This document shows positions 39,884 through 46,962 of a DNA stretch of 51,861 bases, in pieces. Where the stretch lies: contig NZ_JAFJSY010000083.1 in NCBI RefSeq assembly GCF_019857225.1, forward strand, positions 1 to 51,861. Reading direction: 5' to 3'. This DNA is from Streptomyces plumbidurans (GTDB lineage: Bacteria; Actinomycetota; Actinomycetes; Streptomycetales; Streptomycetaceae). The first letter of the stretch is position 1. The number at the start of each line of letters is the position of its first letter. Below the pieces are notes generated by a model. That model was not told where the DNA came from and did not search any database. It saw only the letters and a program-made list of their open reading frames with translations. The translations under genes were made by a program, and so were the position numbers.

Positions 39884-40426
39884 TCAGGACGCTTTCGAGC
39901 GGGCGTAGTGGCGCGAAGCCTTTGCCCGGTTCCCGCAGGACGCCATCGAGCACCAGCGGCGGGTGCCGTTGCGTGAGGTGTCGTAGAAGTGCAGGACGCA
40001 CGCGTGGCCGGAGCAGGCGCGGATGCGGTCGGGGGCCGCGGAGAGCAGTTCCAGGTAATTGCGTGCGGCGAGCCAGGCCGCGCCCCAGGACGGGTCGTCG
40101 AACTCGGGCAGCTCGCCGGGGCCGCCGGAGGTGAGGGTGAGCCGGATGCGGCCGTGCGCGAGGACGGCGTCGACGGCGTCCGCGCCCTCCGCGACCGACC
40201 CGTCCACGGCCTTCTTCAGGGCGTCGCGCGCCTGGAGGGTGTGCCGCAGGGTCGTCGCGTCCGCCTCGAACCGCCCGTCGAGTCCGTTCGCGGTGAGCCA
40301 CACGGCGAGCCCGTCGGTGTCGGTGAGCAGATCCTGGGCGACTCCCTCCCTGTTCCACCGGGTGTTGAGCAGGTCGAGCGCGAGGGGCTCGCCGGTGAGG
40401 GGGCGCGGGTCGGGGGCGGTGGGCAT
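39884..40426 (-). CDS. CGNR zinc-finger / ABATE-domain regulator
   Basis: A 180-residue protein. The N-terminal region (LALDLLNTRWNREGVAQDLL) is the ABATE fold, thought to bind small ligands and stress-related compounds. The C-terminal CGNR zinc finger has CSGHAC, then WCSMASCGNRAKASRHYAR, with four zinc-ligand Cys positions and conserved CGNR. This family is considered to be DNA-binding regulators. It is divergent from the VOC gene at 40533, the usual layout of a regulator with its target; palindromic sequences fill the gap. The ATG at 40426 has GGAAGGAG upstream. Confidence 0.88.
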   Translation of the reverse strand: MPTAPDPRPLTGEPLALDLLNTRWNREGVAQDLLTDTDGLAVWLTANGLDGRFEADATTLRHTLQARDALKKAVDGSVAEGADAVDAVLAHGRIRLTLTSGGPGELPEFDDPSWGAAWLAARNYLELLSAAPDRIRACSGHACVLHFYDTSRNGTRRWCSMASCGNRAKASRHYARSKAS

Positions 40427-40446
40427 CGGGGACTCCTTCCGGGCTA

Positions 40447-40459
40447 ACCCTTGAAGGGT
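40447..40459. promoter_or_regulatory. Short perfect palindrome in the CGNR/VOC divergent region
   Basis: ACCCTT-G-AAGGGT lies 20 bases upstream of the CGNR gene start, on its leader. It could be an autoregulatory operator. AACC/GGTT boxes at 40486-40516 form a second, looser repeat cluster near the VOC promoter. Confidence 0.4.
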
Positions 40460-40469
40460 ACGTGACTGG

Positions 40470-40499
40470 TTGACGTGTGCGCATGCTAACCGTTAACCT
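40470..40499 (+). promoter_or_regulatory. Predicted promoter of the VOC gene
   Basis: TTGACG (40470-40475) and TAACCT (40494-40499) with an 18-base spacer. The AACC/GGTT repeats overlap the -10 region, so a regulator could block it. Confidence 0.5.
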
Positions 40500-40532
40500 C
40501 AAGAACGACGGTTAAAACGACTGGGGAGAGCC

Positions 40533-40976
40533 ATGACCCTGCACACCGGACACGTCGGCCTGAACGTCACCGATCTCGACCGCTCGCTCGCCTTCTACCG
40601 CGACGTCCTGGGCTTCGTCCTCGTGGCCGAGGGCAAGGAGGACGACCGGCGGTACGCGTTCCTCGGCGACGGCGAACGCCTCGTCCTCACCCTCTGGCAG
40701 CAGGCGGGCGAGCCGTACGACGGCGGCCGCGCGGGCCTGCATCACCTGGCCCTGGAGGCCGAGTCGATCGAGCGCGTCAGGGAGTACGAGCAGGCGCTGC
40801 GGGCGTACGGCGCCGAGTTCGCCCACGAGGGTGTGGTGGCGCACCGCGAGGGCGCGGACTCGGGCGGCATCTTCTTCCACGACCCGGACGGCACCCGCCT
40901 GGAGATCTCCGTGCCGAGCGGCGCCCAGGGTGCCCCGGCACCCCATGAGTCGGCCCCGACCTGCGGTTTCTTCTAG
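40533..40976 (+). CDS. VOC-family (glyoxalase/dioxygenase-fold) protein
   Basis: A 147-residue protein of the vicinal oxygen chelate fold, made of two beta-alpha-beta-beta-beta modules. Candidate metal ligands are His7 in TGHVGLNV, His in LHHLALEAE and Glu in GTRLEISVP. The family includes glyoxalase I, fosfomycin-resistance enzymes and antibiotic-binding proteins. The ATG has GGGGAGAG six bases upstream. Control by the divergent CGNR regulator fits a role in stress or drug response. The C-terminal tail (APHESAPTCGFF) has a lone Cys and is not part of the fold. Confidence 0.88.
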   Translation: MTLHTGHVGLNVTDLDRSLAFYRDVLGFVLVAEGKEDDRRYAFLGDGERLVLTLWQQAGEPYDGGRAGLHHLALEAESIERVREYEQALRAYGAEFAHEGVVAHREGADSGGIFFHDPDGTRLEISVPSGAQGAPAPHESAPTCGFF

Positions 40977-40978
40977 CC

Positions 40979-41878
40979 ATGGAGGTCTATCACGCGGGTT
41001 CGCGCGCGGTGCAGGACCTGGTCGGCGTGCGCGAGGACGCCGACCACGTGGGCCGGGCGGTCGGCGAGGGGATCAAGCCGGTGGCGGCCGCCTTCCTGGA
41101 GCTGCAGCCCCTGCTGGTGCTCGGCGCGGCCGACCCGGCGACCGGCGCGGTCTGGGCGTCACCGCTGACCGGGGCCCCCGGTTTCGTACGGGCGACGGGC
41201 CCGCGGCAGATGTCGGTGACGGGCGGCGTCCCGCCCACCGACCCCCTGGCGACGGCCCTGGCGACGGCCCTGGCGACGGAGGGCACCCAGGTGGCCACCA
41301 TCGCCCTGGACCCCCGCACCCGCCGCCGGATGCGCCTCAACGGCCGGCTGCGGCCGACCGCGCGCGGGTTCGCGGTGACGGCGGAGCGGGTGTTCTCGAA
41401 CTGCCCCCGGTACATCCAGCGGCGCCAGTCGTACGAGGTGGTCGCGGACCGCAGCTCGGGACAGGCCCGGCGCGGCAGTGAACTCACCGACGTCCAGCGC
41501 GAGTTCGTCGAGTCCGTCGACACCTTCTTCATCGCCACCGTCCACGGGGGCGAGGTCGAGGTGAGCCACAAGGGCGGCAACCCCGGCTTCCTGCAGGCGA
41601 GTTCCCCGCACGAGCTGACCTGGCGGGACTACCCCGGCAACGCCATGTTCCTGACCCTGGGCAACATCGCCCTGGACCCGCGCGCCGGGCTGCTGTTCGT
41701 CGACTGGTCGACGGGCACGGTGCTGCAACTGACGGGCGAGGCGCGCACGGAGTTCGGCGAGGACGCCGAGCGCCGGGTGCGGTTCACGGTGCGGGAGGTC
41801 GTGGAGACCCCCGCGGCGGTTCCGCTGCGCTGGTCGGCGCCCGAATACTCACCTGCCAATCCGGCATCGGCGGACTAA
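40979..41878 (+). CDS. Pyridoxamine 5'-phosphate oxidase-fold (FMN-binding) protein
   Basis: A 299-residue soluble protein of the FMN-binding split-barrel family. Two related parts are visible: LQPLLVLGAADPATGAVWASPLTG and VDTFFIATVHGGEVEVSHKGGNPGFL, then DYPGNAMFLTLGNIALDPRAGLLFVDW. Proteins of this type are often annotated as pyridoxamine 5'-phosphate oxidase-related, though many reduce other substrates. The ATG follows the VOC stop by two bases, so the two are likely co-translated. The sequence contains a short in-frame repeat (ATALATALATE) made by a 12-base unit near 41243-41281. Confidence 0.85.
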   Translation: MEVYHAGSRAVQDLVGVREDADHVGRAVGEGIKPVAAAFLELQPLLVLGAADPATGAVWASPLTGAPGFVRATGPRQMSVTGGVPPTDPLATALATALATEGTQVATIALDPRTRRRMRLNGRLRPTARGFAVTAERVFSNCPRYIQRRQSYEVVADRSSGQARRGSELTDVQREFVESVDTFFIATVHGGEVEVSHKGGNPGFLQASSPHELTWRDYPGNAMFLTLGNIALDPRAGLLFVDWSTGTVLQLTGEARTEFGEDAERRVRFTVREVVETPAAVPLRWSAPEYSPANPASAD

Positions 41879-41887
41879 CGTCCCCTC

Positions 41888-42349
41888 GTGCGCGAGACAT
41901 TGAGGGTGGCGGCCTACGCCATGTGCATCCGCGACGATCAGGTCCTGCTGGCCCGCTGGATCGACAAGCAGGGCCGCCCCGAATGGACCCTGCCCGGCGG
42001 CGGCATGGAACACGGCGAGGACCCCTACGACACGGTGCTGCGCGAGGTGGAGGAGGAGACCGGCTACCTCGTCGAGATCACCGGCCTGCTCGGCGTGAAC
42101 TCCAGGAACGTCACCACCTCGCGGCGCTTCCGCCGCACCGTCCACCACCACGGCGTACGGCTCGTCTACGAGGCCCGGGTGACCGGCGGCGAACTGCGCC
42201 ACGAGGTCGGCGGCTCGACCGACATGGCGGCCTGGCATCCGCTGGCGGAGGTGCCCGGACTGCGCCGGGTCGGCCTGGTCGACATCGGGTTGCAGCTGTG
42301 GCGGGAGCGACCGGTCACGGGGAGGGCGACGGTGCCGGGCCAGGAGTGA
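41888..42349 (+). CDS. NUDIX hydrolase
   Basis: A 153-residue NUDIX-fold pyrophosphohydrolase. The signature GX5EX7REUXEEXGU is present: GGMEHGEDPYDTVLREVEEETGYLVE (core GEDPYDTVLREVEEETG). Substrates of this family are nucleoside diphosphate derivatives; the exact one is unknown. The GTG at 41888 starts nine bases after the previous stop. TAACGT (41876-41881), which includes that stop codon, could be a -10 hexamer placing the transcript start at the GTG, so a leaderless mRNA is possible. No good -35 is seen. Confidence 0.88.
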   Translation: MRETLRVAAYAMCIRDDQVLLARWIDKQGRPEWTLPGGGMEHGEDPYDTVLREVEEETGYLVEITGLLGVNSRNVTTSRRFRRTVHHHGVRLVYEARVTGGELRHEVGGSTDMAAWHPLAEVPGLRRVGLVDIGLQLWRERPVTGRATVPGQE

Positions 42350-42489
42350 CCGGCGTCACTCGCAGACTCCCTGAACTGCTCCCAGTACCCCGAAAGATGA
42401 ACACGGAGTGACCGACTCCGGGCCGCGTGACGAGCGGTCGTGGGCGCGGAGGGTGGCCCAAGATCCACGTACGGTGATCGGTGTTGCGC

Positions 42490-42533
42490 GTTGCCGTCTC
42501 GTTCACGCGCAGGTCATTCCCGGTGCCAAGCAT
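42490..42533 (+). promoter_or_regulatory. PHO-box-like array of 11-base direct repeats
   Basis: Four consecutive 11-base units start at 42490, 42501, 42512 and 42523: GTTGCCGTCTC, GTTCACGCGCA, GGTCATTCCCG and GTGCCAAGCAT. The second and third fit the Streptomyces PhoP unit (GTTCAC-type, G/T TCA core). It lies about 80 bases upstream of a metallophosphoesterase start, as expected for a phosphate-starvation gene. Confidence 0.6.
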
Positions 42534-42610
42534 CCAGAGCGAGCGGGATGTTCGCGACAGCGACCGCCCGCGACCACTGCCGACGCGTTCGCACTCGGGG
42601 AGACCGCGCC

Positions 42611-44371
42611 ATGTCGCGCATACGCTCTGTCGCCGCCAGCATCCCGGCGGTCAACCGCCGTACCGTCCTCGCCGCCACCGGAGCGGCCGCCGTCTCCGCG
42701 GGCGTCGGTTACGCCCTGCGGCCGACCGACAGCCAGGCCGCCACCACCGCGCCCACACAGGCGACCCGGGTGGTGGCGCAGTCCCGCAGGGCCCCGGCCG
42801 CCCCCCTCGCCCCGTACACCAAGGGCACCACCCTCGCGAGCGTCGCCACTCCGCGCTCCGGCACCGGCTACCGCCGCCTCGGCGACGGTGCGGGCTGGTC
42901 CCGGGTGGTGCGCGGCGAGCTGGCCGCCGCCAAGTCGGGCCGCGCCGGGCGCCGTACCGCGCTCGCCGCGTTCGTGCAGCTCACCGACCTGCATCTGATC
43001 GACGCCCAGCACCCGCTGCGCCTGGAGTACCTGCGCTCCACCGACAAGCACGCCTGGCGCCCGCACGAGGCGCTGACCGTGCACGGGGCGATCTCCCTGG
43101 TCGAGCGGATCAACGCGCTGCGCGGGGCCCCCGTCACCGGCTCCGCACTGCACTTCGCGATGACCACCGGCGACAACACGGACAACAACGCGAAGTCCGA
43201 GCTGGAGTGGTTCCTGAAGATCATGAGCGGCGGGCGGTTCACGCCCAACACGGGCGACCCGCGCCACTACGAGGGCGTGCAGAACAGCGGCCTCAAGACC
43301 TACTGGCAGCCCGACTCCACCGTGCGCGACGGCGACAAGCAGCTCGGCTTCCCGCACCTTCAGGGCTATCTGGCCGCCGCGATCCGCGAGGTGCGCAGCC
43401 CCGGCCTCAACCTGCCCTGGTACTCCACGGTCGGCAACCACGACGCCATGCCGCTGGGCTGCTACGGCCACGGCGACTCCTGGCTCGCCGAGTACGCGGT
43501 CGGCGGCAGGAAGCTGATGTCGCTGTCCGCGTCCGAGGCGAAGCGGCTGCAGGACCACATCAAGGCCGGCAACGACCCCAAGGGCCTCGCCTTCCGGGAC
43601 CTGCTGAAGGCCCACACCCGGAACATGCGCCCGGTCACGGCGGACGAGCAGCGCGCGCCGTACACCCCGGCCGAGTTTCTCAAGGCCCACCTCGACCCGG
43701 CCCACCGCGGCCTCGGCCCGGTCGGCCACGGCTACTCCAGCGCCAACCTCGCGGCGGGCACGCAGTACTACACCTTCCGCATCGCCGACGACGTCGTGGG
43801 CATCAGCCTCGACACCACCGACCCGGGCGGCCACTACGAGGGCTCCATCGGGACGGCCCAGCTCAACTGGCTGGACAAGCAACTGAAGGACAACAAGGAC
43901 TCGTACGTCGTCGTCTTCAGCCACCACACCAGCAAAACGATGACGAACACGGGCCACGCCGACCCGGCCCGCCCGAACGAGCGCCGCCACAACGGCCAGG
44001 ACGTGATCGCCACCCTCGGCCGCCACCGCAACGTGCTCGCCTGGGTGAACGGCCACATCCACCGCAACGACATCACCGCGCACTCGACCTCGGCCGGCGG
44101 CTCCTTCTGGGAGATCTCCACGGCGTCCCACGTGGACTACCCCCAGCTCGCCCGGGTCATCGAGCTGACGGACAACAAGGACGGCACGATCTCCCTGTTC
44201 ACCACCCTGGTGGAGTCCGCCGCCCCGCACCGCACGGACTTCTCCGACCTGACCCAGACGGGCCTCGCGGCCCTGTACCGCGAGCTGTCGTACAACGCGC
44301 CGGGCGCGAGCACGACCCTGGGCGGCGCCGCGCACGACCGCAACACGGAGCTGCTGCTGAAGAAGGGCTGA
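42611..44371 (+). CDS. Tat-exported metallophosphoesterase (TIGR03767-like)
   Basis: A 586-residue protein. The N-terminus has a twin-arginine signal (NRRTVLAATGAAAVSAGVGYAL), so it is probably folded before export and works outside the membrane. The calcineurin-like fold shows its metal ligands in order: FVQLTDLHLIDAQHP, FAMTTGDNTDNN, WYSTVGNHDAMPLG, VFSHHTSKTM and AWVNGHIHRND. The family acts on phosphate esters; this long actinobacterial type often lacks a tested substrate. The ATG at 42611 has GGGGAG seven bases upstream. The upstream PHO-like repeats suggest induction by phosphate shortage. A serine hydrolase gene follows. Confidence 0.9.
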   Translation: MSRIRSVAASIPAVNRRTVLAATGAAAVSAGVGYALRPTDSQAATTAPTQATRVVAQSRRAPAAPLAPYTKGTTLASVATPRSGTGYRRLGDGAGWSRVVRGELAAAKSGRAGRRTALAAFVQLTDLHLIDAQHPLRLEYLRSTDKHAWRPHEALTVHGAISLVERINALRGAPVTGSALHFAMTTGDNTDNNAKSELEWFLKIMSGGRFTPNTGDPRHYEGVQNSGLKTYWQPDSTVRDGDKQLGFPHLQGYLAAAIREVRSPGLNLPWYSTVGNHDAMPLGCYGHGDSWLAEYAVGGRKLMSLSASEAKRLQDHIKAGNDPKGLAFRDLLKAHTRNMRPVTADEQRAPYTPAEFLKAHLDPAHRGLGPVGHGYSSANLAAGTQYYTFRIADDVVGISLDTTDPGGHYEGSIGTAQLNWLDKQLKDNKDSYVVVFSHHTSKTMTNTGHADPARPNERRHNGQDVIATLGRHRNVLAWVNGHIHRNDITAHSTSAGGSFWEISTASHVDYPQLARVIELTDNKDGTISLFTTLVESAAPHRTDFSDLTQTGLAALYRELSYNAPGASTTLGGAAHDRNTELLLKKG

Positions 44372-44471
44372 AAGCCGCCCAACCGGCCCGCGGTGTGTCA
44401 ACCTCGCTGCCAAGGGCCGGGTCTGATCTCCCGTCCGAGCTCCGTGCACAGTGAGATGGGGGAGACGAGAG

Positions 44472-45623
44472 ATGAACACAGGCGTCCGTACGACTCTGAT
44501 GGCGGCGACGGCCGTGGCGCTGTCCGCGGCCCTGGCGGGACCCGCGCTCGCCGCCGCGCCCGCGCGCGGCACCACCGGTCACGACACGACCAGGCAGGCC
44601 GTCGAGGCCCTGGTGAAGGAGGGCGTGCCCGGGGTGACGCTCACCGCGAGAGAAGGTCACGGCAGCTGGTCGACGACCGCGGGTGTGGGCAACCTCCGTA
44701 CGAAGGCGCCCCGTTCGGCCGTCGACCGCTACCGCGTCGGCAGCATCACCAAGACCTTCGTGTCCACCGTGCTCCTCCAACTGGAGGCGGAGGAACGGCT
44801 GTCGCTGGACGACACCGTGGACAAGTGGCTGCCGGGCAAGGTCCGGGGCCACGGCCACGACGGTCGCGCGATCACGCTCCGCATGCTCCTCAACCACACC
44901 AGCGGTGTCTTCAACTACACCGCCGACGAGGACTTCGGCCGCACCTACTTCCTCAAGGACGGCTTCTTCAAGCATCGTTACGACCGCACATCCCCCGCGG
45001 ACCTGTTGGCGATCGCGATGTCCCACAAGCCGGACTTCGCGCCGGGCACCTCGTGGAACTACTCCAACACCAACTACCTGCTGGCCGCGTTGGTGATCGA
45101 GAAGGTCACGGGCCGTCCCTACGGCGCCGAGATCCGCGACCGGATCATCGAGCCCCTGCACCTGAGCGCCACCTCGGTCCCCGGCACCCGCGTCACCGTC
45201 CCGCGGCCCAGCAGCCGCGCCTACTCCAAGCTCGCGGAGACGGCCACCGGCCCGACGTACGACGTCACCACCCTGAACCCCGCCATCGCCTACGGATCCG
45301 GCGAGATGATCTCGGACTCCGCCGACCTCGACCGCTTCTACTCGGCCCTGCTCCGCGGGCGTCTCCTTCCGCCCCACCAGCTCAAGGAGATGAAGACCAC
45401 GGTGCCGATCGAGGGCGCGCCGAACGTCCGCTACGGGCTGGGCCTGATCGACCGCACCCTCTCCTGCGGTGTGCACGTCTGGGGCCACGACGGCGGCATC
45501 CACGGCTCCTCGTCCGACGCGGCCACCTCCGCGGACGGCCGGCACTCCGTGGCGCTCAACCTCAACGGCGACTGGACGGGCGACACCACCACGGTGCTCG
45601 ACGCGGAGTTCTGCGGAAGCTGA
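44472..45623 (+). CDS. Secreted serine hydrolase, class C beta-lactamase / DD-carboxypeptidase fold
   Basis: A 383-residue secreted protein. A signal peptide (TTLMAATAVALSAALAGPALA) is cleaved near residue 28. The SxxK motif is SITK in YRVGSITKTFVSTVLLQLE, the second motif is YSN in SWNYSNTNYLLAALV, and the HxG motif is HDG in WGHDGGIHG. This combination is typical of S12 peptidases and esterases such as DD-carboxypeptidase R61. The ATG at 44472 has GGGGGAGACGAGAG upstream. It could act on cell-wall peptides or other esters; resistance function is not shown by the sequence. Confidence 0.92.
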   Translation: MNTGVRTTLMAATAVALSAALAGPALAAAPARGTTGHDTTRQAVEALVKEGVPGVTLTAREGHGSWSTTAGVGNLRTKAPRSAVDRYRVGSITKTFVSTVLLQLEAEERLSLDDTVDKWLPGKVRGHGHDGRAITLRMLLNHTSGVFNYTADEDFGRTYFLKDGFFKHRYDRTSPADLLAIAMSHKPDFAPGTSWNYSNTNYLLAALVIEKVTGRPYGAEIRDRIIEPLHLSATSVPGTRVTVPRPSSRAYSKLAETATGPTYDVTTLNPAIAYGSGEMISDSADLDRFYSALLRGRLLPPHQLKEMKTTVPIEGAPNVRYGLGLIDRTLSCGVHVWGHDGGIHGSSSDAATSADGRHSVALNLNGDWTGDTTTVLDAEFCGS

Positions 45624-45645
45624 GCACGAGCCGGAAGCCGTGCAC

Positions 45646-45686
45646 GAGGAGGGGCCGCCCGGTCGTCCGCCCGGCGGCCCCTCCTC
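45646..45686 (+). terminator. Long hairpin after the serine hydrolase gene
   Basis: Arms GAGGAGGGGCCGCC and GGCGGCCCCTCCTC with a short loop, 23 bases past the stop. It lies between convergent genes and probably works both ways. Confidence 0.8.
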
Positions 45687-45715
45687 TCCCCTCCTGATAC
45701 CGCCCCGGTCCGTCA

Positions 45716-46774
45716 CTACCGCGGCAGCACCACGACATACGCGGCGGGTTCCCGGTCGCCGGACGCCATCAGCGCCGTGCGGACGATCGCCGCCTGCTGC
45801 TCCATCGACTCGCGCAGCTTCCTGGGCGTGAGGTGCACGACCGTGATGCCGAGCCGCTCCAAGTGCTCGCGCTTGCGGGCGTATTCGGACCACAGCGCGT
45901 CATCCTCCTGCGGAAGGCCGGGCCGCGGCGCCCGGGTGTCCAGCTCCACGGCCACCGCCTGCTCGGGCCAGTAGGCGTCCAGGCCGCCGAGGTGGGGGCC
46001 GCCGGGCAGCCGCAGGTCGACGTTCCAGACCGGGTCGGGCAGGCCGTACTCCTGGACCATTCGGTACAGCCGGTCCTCCGCGATCGCGCGGCCCTCTGCC
46101 AGCAGCGAGTCCACCGCGTCCACCACGTGCGGGCGGCTCAGCAGCTTCGCCTGGGTCAACGCCCGTACCACCGAGGCCGGTTCGCAGTGGCCGCCGCGCA
46201 CCGCCTCCGTCAGCAGCCGGCGCACCGTGGAGGCGTCCGCCAGCTCCGCGACCGCGTCGGCCAGGGCGCGGGCCACCGGCGCGACCGGAACTCCCGTCAC
46301 CGGCTCGGGAGTCGGCAGGGCCGGGGTGCGCACGATGCGCGCGCAGCCCGCCGAGCGCAGCCGGCGCAGCCGGGGCACCAGCACGTCGATCTTCTCCAGC
46401 GACAGCAGCGGCGGCGCGGAGGTGAAGCCGTACAGCGCGAGGGCCGCGAGGCCGGTGATCATGGCCTCCGCGTAGACGGGCCGGTGCGGCGCGTCCGGGC
46501 CGGGCTGCGCCGGCACCCCCGGCGCCGACTCGCGCGAGGCGTACATCAGCACGGCGTGCAGCCGCTCCTCGCTGGTCGGCGGGCCCGGGTGGAGCAGGAA
46601 GACGCCCGGCAGGAGCTGCTGCCAGGAGCCGCCCGAGCGGCACTGTTCGTTCATCTCCGCCGACGAGACGCCGTGCGCCCGCAGTTGAGCCGTCGTCAGC
46701 ACGCGGCGGTGCACGTCGGCGAGGTGGCGCAGGGGGCGGGGGGAGGCCGGGGGGAGCGGGGTGTTGTGGTTCAT
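45716..46774 (-). CDS. AbiEi-like protein with C-terminal Vsr/DUF559-type region
   Basis: A 352-residue protein. The N-terminal winged-helix region resembles the AbiEi antitoxin HTH (RRVLTTAQLRAHGVSSAEM, SWQQLLPGVFLLHPGPPTSEERL). The C-terminal region has AVAVELDTRAPRP, ALWSEYARKREHLERLGITVVHLTPRKL, which resembles the DUF559/Vsr nuclease fold (conserved E/D, then K-E-L). No toxin partner lies beside it, so it is probably not a working type IV toxin-antitoxin pair; this solitary form is common in actinobacteria. The ATG at 46774 was chosen because the longer frame's extra residues are not conserved-looking. The function is unknown. Confidence 0.7.
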   Translation of the reverse strand: MNHNTPLPPASPRPLRHLADVHRRVLTTAQLRAHGVSSAEMNEQCRSGGSWQQLLPGVFLLHPGPPTSEERLHAVLMYASRESAPGVPAQPGPDAPHRPVYAEAMITGLAALALYGFTSAPPLLSLEKIDVLVPRLRRLRSAGCARIVRTPALPTPEPVTGVPVAPVARALADAVAELADASTVRRLLTEAVRGGHCEPASVVRALTQAKLLSRPHVVDAVDSLLAEGRAIAEDRLYRMVQEYGLPDPVWNVDLRLPGGPHLGGLDAYWPEQAVAVELDTRAPRPGLPQEDDALWSEYARKREHLERLGITVVHLTPRKLRESMEQQAAIVRTALMASGDREPAAYVVVLPR

Positions 46775-46888
46775 GACTCGGAATGTCCCGCGTCGGGCCC
46801 GCGCTTTAACCGCTGTTACAGGCTCGTCGACAAAGGCGGACAAGGCAGCACTAAAGGACGCGTGTTCGGATGCCGATAGGGCACGGAA

Positions 46889-46921
46889 AACCCCTGGTCC
46901 AATCGGGTTGGACCAGGGGTT
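46889..46921 (-). terminator. Terminator hairpin after the second pepN gene
   Basis: Perfect 14-base arms AACCCCTGGTCCAA and TTGGACCAGGGGTT with a five-base loop. It lies 42 bases past the stop of the aminopeptidase gene; on the minus strand it is followed by TTCCG, so the T tract is short (TTTTCC). Confidence 0.85.
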
Positions 46922-46962
46922 ACGGGTGTTATTGACCGGATTCCGTAACGGTCACCGGCGGC

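Noticed and set aside
45716..46774. A complete AbiE toxin-antitoxin pair
   Set aside because: Only the AbiEi-like part is present; no AbiEii nucleotidyltransferase gene is found on either side.
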